From Hybos culiciformis (taxonomy: Eukaryota > Arthropoda > Insecta > Diptera > Hybotidae), in the NCBI GenBank assembly GCA_964007475.1, contig OZ023273.1:10553922-10617921 (forward strand): a stretch of 64,000 nucleotides of DNA. Reading direction: 5' to 3'. The notes under the pieces were generated by a model. It ran no database searches, had not been told where the DNA came from, and saw only the letters and a program-made list of their open reading frames with translations. The translations under genes and the position numbers were made by a program. Below are positions 23,133 to 35,683 of this stretch, piece after piece; the stretch's first letter is position 1, and every line of letters starts with the position of its first letter.

Positions 23133-24869
23133 GTAATAAAAATCATAAAAAACCATGCATATTTTCCCGTTTATGTACTATTATGTAATTTAAATGTGAC
23201 GTCAGGGAAATATTCCTATTGAGAAAAAAAGCGCCAAATAAATTATAATAAATAAAAATGTCACACATTGTGAGTCCCTTCTTTGGGGTTTAATTATATA
23301 TAATTTTTTTTTTTTACTTTCATTATCAGTAACATTTGATGATAACAAAAAAAATATCGTAATAACATAATTTTATAAGTACATATACACATACTTCTTA
23401 TTTATTTATTTTCTTTGAAGATTGCAATGAGAACAGGGTATTTATATTTTTATTAATTTTATTCATATATTTTTTATTTCATTTTTATTGTTTATTTAAA
23501 ACAAAAATATACGATTTTTATAATCAAAATAATTTTCTTTATTTTGAAATTGAGTTCTGAGATAAAATAATAATATTTTGTTTTTCTCACCTTATGAAAA
23601 AAAAAAAAAAATATTTTAATTCTACGATTAATTAAAACAAAAATTTACGCATTTCATTTTTAAAAATTTCTTAAAAAATATATTATATACATAATAGATG
23701 TATTGTACAAATAGTAAATAATATTATATTTTATTAATCGTATATAATAAATGATAATGAAAAACATTTTAATTACATTTTGTAATATGCGTATAATAAT
23801 AAAATCTATATATCTAATCTCTACAATCAAGACGCAATAATTTATCAATCATAGATAAAAAAAACCTAGTTTCTTTGTTGAATGCAATCCATTTTTACGG
23901 ATTTATTACATCTATTAATTAAATTAATGTTAAGAACTTCCAGACCCGATTTTTTTTAAGTTCCGTTCAAACAAAACCGTTCTGTGTTTCCAGTTTTTGA
24001 TCAATACTCAAAAATTTTTTTATGCAAAAATTAAATAATCAAATAAGAAAGAAAGTAAGCAATAACTACCTACCCGAAATAAGTCATTCAGAAAAAAACT
24101 ACGGATATATTTAAGTAAAAACTGACTAATTTCAATATATTCCATTCTTGCATTGGACCAGCTACAAAAAGTTAAAGTTTGAAAAAAGAAACAAATAATT
24201 GAAGATAAAAATATACTAAGAATACATATTACATTTATTTAAGTATGTTAAAAAAAATTGAATATTCAAGAAAAACATTTTTATGAAATCAATGATACGA
24301 AAATATGTTTATTAAATGAATCCCATCTGCTTAATTAGAATACATTTCAATTTTAACCCTTAACAGTCAACTTTGACTTTGAATAACAACGTCTACAACT
24401 ACTGAGAATAAGCTGAAAATATATTTATAATTCTAAATTGAAAAAAAAAATTTAATTCGATTAAAAACAAATAACAATAATTAAAATATTATTTTTAAAT
24501 AAAAAAAAAATATTTGTTTTTTTTTTTTATTTTTACATTACGACAATATTATAGTGTAAATATAGCAAGCAAACAACTGCGGCATAGAAACATAATAAAT
24601 AAAGTGTGCGAAATATAAAATCGAAATATAATATCACTTAGGTAAATTGTAAATAAAATTAATAATTCAAAATAAATAATAATATGTTTTCATTTTTTTA
24701 TAATAATTTTAGAAAAATCAAAATAAATTTTCGCTATGATAAGAAAAAAATAATTTATTTATAATCAATTTTTTTTTTATATTTTTTATATTAAAAATAA
24801 GTAATGTAAGGTCATTGTGTTCTACAAACAGTTTACATTCAAGACTAAAATCTATATATAGAATAATCT

Positions 24870-25291
24870 CAAGGGTCGGCAACATACGGCCCGCGGGCCA
24901 GATACGGCCCATTCGGTTTTTTTTTTTGGCCCTCCAAGATTTTTATTGCCGCCTTGTTATTCGGCCTGATTTATTCTTCTAGGCCTTTTTATAATTTTTT
25001 AACTTTTTTACAGCAAAAAAAATTAAAACTATCAAAAACTATCCATTCAGAACCTCATATTTATATAATTCAGCTTTTAAAAAAATTCTATTACTACAAC
25101 TTTTTGCATTATTCAATAAATGTTGCATTAAAAATATTGTTTTCTGCTAAATATTGATCGCCAAATTTTCTGAAGGGCTGCTATTGTTGTAGCATTACGA
25201 ATTGTAAATTAAGTAAATGAAAGAATTAATCCCACAAAAAAATTGAAAAATCTGCATCTGGCCCAGTTGATGAAAGTCTTGCCGACGCTTG
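24870..25291. mobile_element. hAT-like element remnant, about 420 bp
   Basis: The left end is CAAGGGTCGGCAACATACGG followed by CCCGCGGGCC, a start typical of many animal hAT elements. The right end, GGGCCAGATGCAG...TTGCCGACGCTTG read on the other strand, shares the terminal CAAGSGTCGGCAA and the internal GGGCCAGAT word with the left. No clean 8-bp duplication is visible outside, so the ends may be decayed. A 67-codon plus frame at 24954-25157 and a 64-codon minus frame at 24718-24912 cross it. Neither shows a transposase motif I can recognise. Confidence 0.65.
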
Positions 25292-26149
25292 TTCTAGATA
25301 GAACCTTTAAAATTAAACCTAAAAAACAAAACTTAATAATTAAGGTATAATTAAATTAAATTTTTACTGAAAATTTGTAGGCCTTCTTAACCTTAAGCTT
25401 GTATTTCGAAAAACTTCAAATGTGTAATATTTTATTTGGGATCTGATTCTTTTAAGATCTGGATCTTGTTCTACAATATTATGTAAAGAGCTAAAAACGT
25501 TTTTAATGAACTTATAGCACTAATTAATTTTGAAAAAAAAAAAAACGTTTATGCGGCTTAACCTAAAGATAAATTGAATATTAAAATAATTTTATTTAGT
25601 GTAATTTTCTTGAATTTAAAACAAATAAGCTAATGAAGCAGAAAGTGTGTTAGTTATCTACAGAAATTTAATACTAATGAATAAAAAAAATAAAAAAAAA
25701 TTTTTGTTTTTGATTTGTCTTGGTCTTTTGAAATTTAATTCCAGCAGAGGAGAAATTAATATATTTGTTGCTATATGAGTTTGAGATTGATCAATAATAA
25801 TTAATGTTTTGTTATTTTCATGAAACCTTATAAATTGTCTGACTTTTCTGCCAAATCCAAAGTTTTTTTTTTATGAATATATACGTAGATAACATTTAAA
25901 CTTAATCTTTTGATATAAATTTTTTTTTTTTATATATTATGTAAATATTATTATTTAATTTTATAAATATATCAATTTTAGCTTTTGATTGAAAGCTACA
26001 TCTCTAATCCTGAGCAAAAAATAGGTATATACACCGCTCTAATCATCTAAACAAATTCTAAACAAATTATTGTTAGATTATCTAAGTAAATGTCATAGTG
26101 TCACAGCTTGACGTAAAGATGTGTTAGATTAGTTTTTTCTTTTTTTTAC

Positions 26150-26257
26150 ACAAGAATGGCCAGTCGAACTTTTATTAAAATAACACTTAATTCAAGTGAG
26201 ACCCACGATCGAACACGCCGTAGGATAATGGCAATACCACTACACCATGACGGCCAA
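26150..26257 (-). mobile_element. tRNA-derived SINE-like fragment
   Basis: Read on the minus strand from 26257, the sequence begins TGGCCGTCATGGTGTAGTGG (A-box-like TGGTGTAGTGG). About 40 nt later comes GTTCGATCGTGGG, resembling a tRNA B box, and then GTCTCACTTG. The spacing and start resemble a tRNA head, but the acceptor stem does not close on a matching partner at the expected distance. This is therefore not a functional tRNA. An A-rich tail follows on the minus strand (A-run interrupted by G, 26137-26150). A SINE head or a decayed tRNA pseudogene fits best. Confidence 0.6.
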
Positions 26258-28755
26258 CAAACCTAGATCTTATAATAAACATGCATCATACTATTTTTTT
26301 TTCACCATAAATCAGATTTTTTGATTTCTTAGAATATAAAAAGATAAGTTAAAACACACAAAATTTGAAGGCAGGGTCCATTTGTACACATGTATGTAAT
26401 AATTATACCTACCTTATGATAAAGCTCGAATCAGAACTAAGCAATCTGTTTCATTATTATGACAATAGCTTCGAGAAATCTTATACATAATTTGAAATCA
26501 TTTGACAGATTTCAATTTAAAGACGATGACATTTAATTCTATATAGCCACTGTGTCTGACCAGGAATAATGTAAAAATAAATTTTATTGCATAAACATAA
26601 ATCATATTTTCATCAAAATTTTTAAAGATACTTTGTATACAAATTAAAAAAATCAACAAAAAAAAAACAAAGTGAAATAAAAAAAAAGTTTTCTTTATTT
26701 TTTGCAGACACTTTCATTTTGTTGGTTGAAAAATTATTTATATTTAGTTTGATGAAACAAAATACAATCATGGTTCTTTAGAGCTGTTGTTCTTAATAAA
26801 TTATTTTTAGATTTTCGTTTAGCTTGAAAATGCCAACAATAAAAATATGTATATTATATCTAATTTTAAGTTTTCCGCAAATATATAAACATAATTTATC
26901 GAAGAAGACAAAAATATAAAGTAAGAATACAAAATAATTTCTCTCCAAAGCTTTCCAGCTGCTATCCGGAATATAATTTCCATTGTTTTAGCTTAATATA
27001 GTTAGCTAAATGGCATTTTATCATCAGTTATTTAAACAAAAAAAAATTTCTTTCTCAATTTTGCTCTTAAAGACTTGTTTTTAGAACTCTATACGGGCAT
27101 CAACATTTTGATTCTTTTCTTGCACGTCTTATAAAGTTCATATTTGAGATTTTGCGTCTTCAAAGCCAGCTAATATATATATTTATATATATCTGAAAAA
27201 TTGTTTTTATTAATCTTTTTAATAGATTTATATTACGATTATCCGTTGTTCCAATTAAATTTTCTTGAAAATGTTGATTTATTACAAAAAAAAAAAAAAA
27301 AGGAAAATAAATTAAGAAGAAAATAAGAAAATTCAATTTGTCACCAAGGCGTGTGCTCTATACACAATTTTCATTTTCTTTTTTTTGATCATAAAGAAAA
27401 TTAAATTATTTCCTGAAATTGTATAGTAAATAAAATTTAAAGTTAAATAACCTGAATTCAATTACTTGGAACTGTTGAATACAAAATTTATTTAAAATTC
27501 ACATAATTATTATTTATCAGGAAAAAAAATTATAACTAGATTTATAGGTCATTTCCATATGACTGTCTCACCATTTCTTTTGAAAAAAATTTTAATATTA
27601 ATGTGATTATTTATTGAAAGGCTCTTAATCCATGATAATTTTATTAAATTATTTTATAGTATACCTATATGGCTACATTTATAAAAGTAATTCCAGATTT
27701 AATGACTTTACTTTAAAAACAAATTTTTAAAAATTATATATTTTCGCTCTCTTTGATGAATCATTAAATTTCTAATGTCAAATAAATCCGTAGACCGTAG
27801 TAAATAATCTTAAAAAAAAAAAAAAAAAATTCATCCTAATGATGAATAAAAAGTCAAGGTTTTCATACTAAGATAACAATTTTGCAAAGTTGTTTGAACT
27901 TAAATCGTTGTCGTTCAAATTGAATTAAGAGCCCACTAGAGTGAAATAGACTGTTCTATCTTCCTTATAAATGAACCGATTTTTATAAGTCAAGAAAAAT
28001 TTTTAATGCTTAAAAGACGTGCTTACCTTTTAATTTTTTTTTATTGTAAATTTAATTTTTTTTATAAACGAAACATTTTTCATATAGTTTTAAAATTTAA
28101 ATCTAAAATATCTCAAAAGTTTAGTTTTTTAGAGTTACTTAGTATTCACAGAACGATGACGCGACGTCGTTATATAGAAATTTAATATAAAAAAAAAATT
28201 TATTATTAGAAAATTTAATACAATTTTTTTTTATTTTATATTTATAGAAACTTATCTAATGAAGTCTGAAGAAAATTAATTTTGTTTTTCTTTTTTTTTT
28301 TTATTCTGCATAATAAAGATTATTTTTAATTCTCAGACACTTGGGAAGCAGTTGTTTCAGATATTTAAATATCGCAATTAATTAAAGTAAAATTATGTTT
28401 TGATTTGAAGGTCAAAGAAATATTAGCGCCAAGATGATCAAAAAGAATAAAAAATATAAGCTTATTGTGCAATTGGAACTCAAAGTCGAAGAGTAAAACA
28501 TTTTATTACATAATATAGTTATGTTTTTCTTATTACATTTTTTTTTATCATTATTTGTAATAATGATTAAGTAGATCTTAATCTGAACAATAAAAAATAT
28601 AGTATTTTAGAAAGAAAAACTTAAAAGAATGATATACGTATTATGCTCTATATACTAAAAAAAAATATCAAATGTATATTTCACACAAAGAGAGTATAAT
28701 AATTGTTGTGTCATTTTGATTTCTTTATTATTATCATAAATGTTTATTTAAATTA

Positions 28756-28784
28756 AAAATAATAATAATAATAATAATAATAAT
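28756..28784. repeat. AAT microsatellite
   Basis: About nine uninterrupted AAT repeats. Confidence 0.9.
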
Positions 28785-29881
28785 GAAGAGCTAATGAAAA
28801 TGTAAAGATCCACAGATTTTGATTAGCACGAAGTAAAAAAAAAAAAAAGTTTATTTAAGTAAAAATATGAAATGACGAAGAAAGCAAAAGATTTGAATAA
28901 TTGAAATTTCAAATACAGAGTTGAGATAGAACTTCTTATACTGCTTCACATTTTTAGATGATGTTTCCAAACATTAGTTCAACTCGTGATTATCATAATG
29001 TGTGAAATATGTATATGAGTATATAATTTTTTTTTTTTTTTTTTATATTATAGGTCAAGTTTACTGTCAAAATTCATGGTACACAAATATTTTCCACTCT
29101 AATAAAAAATAAGAAGAAACGATTTTGTAAATTGTTTAATGTGTATCTGTTATAGGTTTAAATTTAAACTTTTGTGAATCTATTATCAGACTAGCTAGTA
29201 CAAACAATGTTGAATGTACTGTAAATATTAAGTTGTTTTAATTTGAAAATTGAAAATTAAAAAAAAAAAATTATCAAACGCTATTAATTAAAACTACATA
29301 AAAATAAAATAATAATTATGTATAAAACACAACATAAATACATAAAAACATTTAGAAATTAAGAAGAAAAAAAAAACAAGATTCGATAAAACGTCATAGT
29401 TTATTTTTCCTAATAAAATTTGTTTTCCCATATCCTAAAATTTGGCAAAACGACAAAAAAAAATATTTAAATTGTATATAAAAAAAAAAATTTCGATGGC
29501 ATAAATAATATTAATTTTTATTTATAGAAAATATTGTTCTTTGAAATTAATTTTTTTTGTTTTCTGTCACTCTTTTCTAGTAAAATTTATTATGTTATAA
29601 AACCAAATGTAAAAAAAAGTAAAAATTATAAATAGTATAGTCAATAATTTTCTAATTTCGAGAAACCTATATTAATTTTTGAACTGTTTAAAGTTTATTT
29701 CAGTGATTGAATAACATTAAGCTGACAGTAGAGATAGTTCAGTTGAAAAAACTAGAAACTGAAAATATGTTCAGTTTCACAGCTTAATATTTACTGCTTA
29801 ATTATTGATGAATTTTTAGTTTCCTGTAATATGAGTGCGCATACTGCTACATGATGTGCTTTCTTATTGACTTGTACGACA

Positions 29882-29939
29882 AATAAAAGCAAATCAATTT
29901 ATTTTAATTTCGTGTATAATAAATTGATTTACTTTTATT
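29882..29939. repeat. 22-bp inverted repeat (hairpin)
   Basis: AATAAAAGCAAATCAATTTA is followed, after a spacer of about 14 nt, by its inverted partner TAAATTGATTTACTTTTATT. The 22-bp arms differ at one position. No terminator role is implied in a eukaryotic intron. It may be the remnant of a small MITE. Confidence 0.7.
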
Positions 29940-31963
29940 ATGTTCTATACTTCAATAAAAAAGCTTCGCAATAGCATTTTTGTCTTGAAGCTGAAAAACG
30001 CAATTTGTAGATATTAATAATTGATTGATCAAAATTTGAGCTTACAAACCAATTCTTTTAAATATATCTATTTATTCAGTTGTGAATGTTGTAAATTTTG
30101 TCTAAAAGCAGATATCTTGAAATATGCTTTTCTGTGACCGAAATGTCAAACTTTTATCAAACATATTGTTGAATGTTTTATATTTATTTATTTAAAAAAA
30201 AAGTGTTATTTAATATTCCATGCACCGAGCACAAATGGTTTGTTTGATGAGCATTAATGAAATATGGACGCACCAGTACCTACATCATATTTTTCATATA
30301 AAAGATTAAAACCATTCTTAGTATATGCAAAGCGAAATCTTATACTTTGTGATCTCTGCTAAAAGACATAATTTTCATTTGCTAAAAAGCTATATTTGTG
30401 AAACTATAATAATTTGTTATTTTTTATTTTGTTATTATTTATGGTATTTAGTTAATAGTTACATATCACGAAAAAAAAAAGGATGGACAAAGATATATAC
30501 CAGCAACATACATCGTAAACATACGTACATATAGTATGTAGTAAATAAAATTTGGGTCAAATAACTTGATTTTTTTTTTAAGAAATCAGACACGTGCTAG
30601 CTTAAGGTTTGGTTTCAAGTATATGGAAAGTTTACTGTCAAAAAAGTAATAAGCAGTAAATTAAATTTCGTTTCTTTCTTTTTTTTTGCTCACGAAGTTT
30701 GAGAAAAAAAAATTACAACGTATTTATAATATAATTAAAAATACCAAAAATATCCATTTTGTTATGAAAGTAAATTAATATGCCTGGCGCTTTTTTTTTT
30801 TTTTTTTTTATTTTTAATTATTCCGTCAATATTAATTTATTGTCAAAATAAACATAATATTAAATTATTTTTAATTCACGTTAATATTTACAAAACTTTA
30901 AATCACGCTCTGATTTAATGATTTTCATTTTAAAATTTTAAACCACTTTCAGTTTGTGTTTATATTATAAATTTGCTTTATTTGTAGAAAATCAAGTTTT
31001 CTTTTTTTAAGCCTAAATTAAATTTTGAAGTAAATTAAATTTGTGAAACAAGTTTTTCACAAGTGTTAATCAAATTAGACATAGAATGGCATTTTTTTGT
31101 GAATGGATTGATGAAGAAAACATGATGTTTCCAGAGTAGTATAGATAAGGTGAAACGCTCCAGTGATTTCAGTTATTTTATTTTTTATTCCTTTTTTTTA
31201 AATTTGTTTGAACAAATGAAAGGAAATCATGTTTCAAAAAATCTATGTAGCTATAAAATGTCTGTCTTTAAAAGCTTCACAGATTTACAAGTAATGAAAC
31301 CGGTTTGAAAATAATAAATTATGCCAAAATTATCTCGTCGACAAACTTAAACTCAGAATTTATGTATTTTCTAAAACCGTACATTGATACACAATGTATT
31401 TAGTTATTATTTGATGGAATAGAATAGTTTTTTTTATTATACAAAAAAATTTCCAATAAAAAACTATTTAATGTATAAAAAATCCAATAAAATTAGTGAA
31501 ATTGTAAACTTTTTCATTTTTATTATTTTGAAATAAAATTTATTTATTTTTGTTTTATTGATATCAATAACATGTATAAAAAAAATTAAATATAAAATTG
31601 TTTTATTTTGTAAATTTTAAAATCTAATCTTATAATACCTTGTCCTATATTCTTTAAATATATAATAATATATCACCATCAGTTCATACAAGAGTAATTA
31701 ATCGGTCAAGTTTGACGTCATTGAAAAATTATGCGTCATGAGATAGATACACCATCATATAATGGAATAAAATATAGAATATTAAATTATTTCTCATAGG
31801 CATATATAAATTTAGGGAACAATATTATTAGTTAGTTTCGTTTTTATGTAAAACAATTATGTATGTATGATGAGAGAGGTGAACACATTTGGCACACCGT
31901 TCGATCAGAATCTTAGCAAATATTGTTCGAAAAAAAAAAATTATACATGCATTCGGAAGGTGG

Positions 31964-32215
31964 ACTCAGTCGGTGGGATAATGTTTAATTGTTGTCAGCT
32001 TTTGGGTGATGTAGTCCACGTTGTATTTTAAAATATTTTATATATTGTGTGTATATGCTTATTTGAAATTTTATAAAGTATTGCGATATTTTTTAGGTAT
32101 TAGTAGTTTATTGTTCTACATAATGGAACCTAGTTTTGCATATTTGTGTCATGTATTTCATAAAATTCCATATATATTCTTACATGAGCTTGAACTAAGC
32201 TAAATAAATAAATAT
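31964..32215 (+). mobile_element. Doubtful tRNA-like / SINE-like piece
   Basis: GGTGGACTCAGTCGGTGGGA resembles a tRNA 5' half with an A-box-like CTCAGTCGGTGGGATAATG. About 35 nt on, GGGTGATGTAGTCC is a poor B-box-like word. The piece runs to an AAATAAATAAATA tail at about 32202-32214, a common SINE ending. A 60-codon frame (32021-32203) inside it looks like chance. Evidence is weak without a second copy in the window. Confidence 0.25.
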
Positions 32216-33505
32216 AAATTACGGTTCTAAATTGTAATTACGGGCAGCATATGTATTGCACATAATTATATATATATATAATATATTTTAATTCCCTTAA
32301 ATTTTCAATAAATTTTGCATTTAACACTGCCTAAACTATTATTATTTTAAAATATTATCCTAATAATTCAGTTGACTCCAGTTTAAATCACAAAAAATTT
32401 GACTTGACGACATAAAGCAAAGTTAACGATTTTTTTGTAATTAAATTCATAAATTTATCACATCTAATATCATCTGATTTAATTATTTTTTGATTATTAA
32501 TAAATAATATATGTATGATGTATGTATAGTAAAATTTTTATAACACGAAATAAATAAATTATATATATTCAACGAAACTTCCTGAAATGGGAATCACATG
32601 ACCGTGAAGGATAAAATAGAATTTTTTTTTAATTATTAATTATTTGCATAATTAAATAAAAATAGCATCCCTATAAATTTAATTATATATAGTTACATAA
32701 GTATTATAGATAGATTTTACTATGAAATTGAAAAACTTTTAAATATAATAAAAATAAAAAGTTTAAAAAAATTCAAAAAAAAAAAAATCATAACTAAATC
32801 ACGCCACAAACTTAAAATTTTGCGACCATATTATTTAAAAGTTTTATAAATATTTTGTTTTATTTTCTTCTTTTTTTTTCAAATTAATATTCCTTGGCAC
32901 AATTTCAATTTGTGAAAAAAAAAATAAAAATGTTCGCTGTCGCGTCTTTAAACTTTTTTTTTTAATTGTCCTAACCTTTAATATCTCTAAAAGCAAAAAA
33001 AAAAATTTTATGATTTTCAGAAACAACACATGACATAAAACAGCTTCTCGATTATTATTTGAATAATAATTTTATTTCTCAATATTTATGATATTTATTT
33101 TCACTTTTTTTTTTGTCTCGGTCGAGCAAATAAAAAGTCAAAACAGCTGCAAATCAAAAGTATATAATGCCTAAAATGTAAAACAAATAAAGATAATAAT
33201 AAAAATAATAATATAAATATGATTTTAATTTAATGTTTTATACATATTATTAAAAATTTTAAAGTCATAGTGTAGCCATCATAATGAATTGTCATGCTAT
33301 AAATGACAGAAAAAGTCACAGATTTATTCCTTAATATTATTTTTATACGGTATTATGTATGTACATATAAGCAAGCATATTATAGAACTTAGATGTAAGC
33401 TTAATGATATGGTTATAATTTTATTCTAACCGCTTTATATATTAAAGAATAATAATTAAAGGAACCAAAGTATTAATACTTGAATATTAAGAGTAATGTA
33501 CGGAG

Positions 33506-34104
33506 CAGTGGTATAGCTATAAACTTTAGGCCCTTATACCACAATGATGGAAGGGCCCCTGTGAAAAAATGTAAAAAGTATTAAAGAAATACAAAAAAAT
33601 TCTTTATAATTTTTATAATACGTTACATTATAAAAGTAATAATAATAATAATAATGAGAATATTAAATAACTAAATCAAAATTTCTTTTTTCTAGCTTTT
33701 GCATTTGCAAAATCGTTAATAAGATCACTCAGATGATCGTCAGATGATTCACCCAATTCATTCAATACGTATTTCACTACTCACTATACTTGCGAATAGG
33801 AATTACACTTGGTACAAAAAACTCAATACAATTCTAATGCATTGAAAAAAAATTTTGAATCATATATTACACTCGTTTCTTTTTTGAGTTGCACTATCCA
33901 TATATGTATTGAATAAATAAAGTGTATTCACGAGTGATTTGTAATATAAGTGTACTCATGCATTTCTCTAAAAGCTTCGCTGCTGGATAATTAGTTTTTC
34001 ATTCAATTTAAAGCTTGGACTGAATCAATTTAAAAAAAAAAAACTGTATTACAAGAGGGCCCCTATGCCTTGCTTACTCTTGCTATATGGTAGCTACGCC
34101 ACTG
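33506..34104. mobile_element. Non-autonomous hAT-type element, 599 bp
   Basis: It starts CAGTGGTATAGCTATAAAC and ends GGTAGCTACGCCACTG, so the ends share an imperfect inverted repeat CAGTGGYRTAGCTA. A perfect 8-bp target-site duplication, GTACGGAG, lies at 33498-33505 and 34105-34112. CAGTGGCGTAGCTA-type ends with 8-bp duplications are common among hAT elements. The subterminal words GGGCCCCT (left AAGGGCCCCTGTG, right GAGGGCCCCTATG) also mark both ends. No transposase frame remains. Confidence 0.92.
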
Positions 34105-35589
34105 GTACGGAGATTTAATCAACAACAACAATATTTTAATTAGATAAAATTATAATTCATTTTTGGTAGCTAAATTAATGTTTTTTCAGTTCCGATTTCA
34201 GAGAAACCAAAGCTTTAAAAAAATAATCTTCATTTCATATCCCAATTTAGAACCATCGTGTATGGATGAAATATTTGAAATATTATTTTTATTGCATCTA
34301 TGAAGACGCGATCCTCGACCTGGCTTGGTCACTTGAGCGAATTTGACACTATTCAAACTGTTTACCATTTCAATAAAATAAAATTTCTATCCGTAGACCA
34401 GTTCAAAATATTAAAAAATTAATGCATTTTTCCCAAAATTCTAAAAATAAAAAAAAATTACGAAAATATTTTTTTTAAAATATTAAAAAAAATTTAAATA
34501 AATAATAATATTATGTACTTTGAAGACATCAAAATAGCATTTGACGTCATTGTTGTGCTCATTATTTTTATTTTTATTTGTTTTTTTATTTTTTTTTTTA
34601 TTTTTCGGGAATCAATATATCGCAATCATATCGATTTGGCTGTCCGATTTTACGAAAAGAAATATTAAAATTTTATTTATTAAATACATATGAATATAAG
34701 TAAAAGAACATCAGTTTCAATAATTTAACTCTAAAACTGTGTACGAAATTACAAAATTGTAAATGAAAAAAAATATTACATCAATAAGAATCGTAGGTGG
34801 AAAAACAATTAAAAAAATTTTCCGTAGTAAGTGGATGAAATTTAGTGGAAAATTTATATTTTATAATATTGTCTCCAGATTTTTCCACTTATTTTATTCT
34901 AAGAAATAAAATTTTTCTACGCCCTAATCAATTAGTTAACAGTTGTAAACAATCTAAAAATAACTTATATGATCCGTGTAAAAGCTATAAACGATTCTTA
35001 ATCTATAACTAAAGAGGGATTAGTGATAAAAGGAATTTTTGACTCAAAAGAGAATTAAGGTCGTTCAATTACTGTTTTATGTGATTTTATTAAGCCTATA
35101 TTTTCAGTTTAAATTTGAATTCTTATAATACTCACAGCAATATTTTCGAAATTAATTCACTTCAAATAATAAGTACAAAGAGTTTAAATCTTTGATCAGA
35201 AGCTTACAGGGGTAGGCAGGCACATTACATTAATACTAACTAATGAATTTTATTTTGTAAATAAAAGAAAAATTATTGAAAACTGTATCCAGATGGTCAA
35301 CTACACCTAAATTTATTGTTTAAAAATATTTAAAGCAATTTTCCGGTTCACATTCAAATAAGCTCTAATGCTTACATAGATTTCTAGAAATTTATATATA
35401 ATTGTAATGAAGTAAAGCTGCTGAAATTAAACAATTAAAAAAATGTGTATTTAATCTGAATATTTTTGAAATAAATATTTTTCAAATAAATTTCTTTTCA
35501 TTTATGTATAATGATTAAAAAAAATTTATATTATATATATTTCCTTAATGAACAAAATTTTCTTAAATTTTTTATTTCCGTATTTTCAG

Positions 35590-35683
35590 ATGCACCCAAC
35601 GATGTATTTTACATGGTTTTCGGTGTTGTTATAGCTATGCTATTAGTTGGACTTATCATAATCCTAGTCGCAGTCACAATTAA
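35590..35683 (+). CDS. Internal exon 3 of 3 seen: single membrane span
   Basis: A 94-nt exon after TTTCCGTATTTTCAG and before GTAAGT. Entered in phase 1, it reads Asp-Ala-Pro-Asn-Asp-Val-Phe-Tyr, then MVFGVVIAMLLVGLIIILVA and Val-Thr-Ile, leaving AA of a Lys or Asn codon for the next exon (phase 2 out). About 25 uninterrupted hydrophobic residues form a clear membrane helix with a small-xxx-small motif (Gly-Val-Val-Ile-Ala) of the kind that packs helices together. The acidic flank on the N-terminal side and the probable Lys at the end favour outside-to-inside (type I) orientation. Codon choice is richer in G and C than the surroundings. I do not recognise the family. EVA-1/FAM176-like, cell-adhesion or receptor proteins are possibilities only. 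The next exon is not identified. Confidence 0.72.

Larger units (their letters stand above)
17779..35589 (+). other. Large intron (17.8 kb) between microexon and membrane-span exon
   Basis: AT-rich throughout. It contains a hAT-like remnant (24870-25291), a minus-strand tRNA-like SINE piece (26150-26257), a hairpin (29882-29939), a doubtful tRNA-like piece (31964-32215), a hAT-type element (33506-34104), microsatellites, and a GC-richer patch with a small minus-strand frame at 34198-34368. Other frames (21715-21933, 23660-23848, 30325-30534, 32844-33029) are low-complexity and look like chance. I see no further exon in the frame of the gene, but exons as small as 30 nt could be missed. Confidence 0.5.

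Noticed and set aside
24954..25157. 67-codon plus frame inside the hAT-like remnant as a transposase fragment
   Set aside because: No hAT dimerisation or catalytic motif can be seen, and the frame is AT-driven.
28407..28499. Lys/Glu-rich 30-codon plus frame ending Leu-Glu-Leu-Lys-Val-Glu-Glu-stop
   Set aside because: Too short, with no in-phase acceptor and Lys content explained by A-richness.
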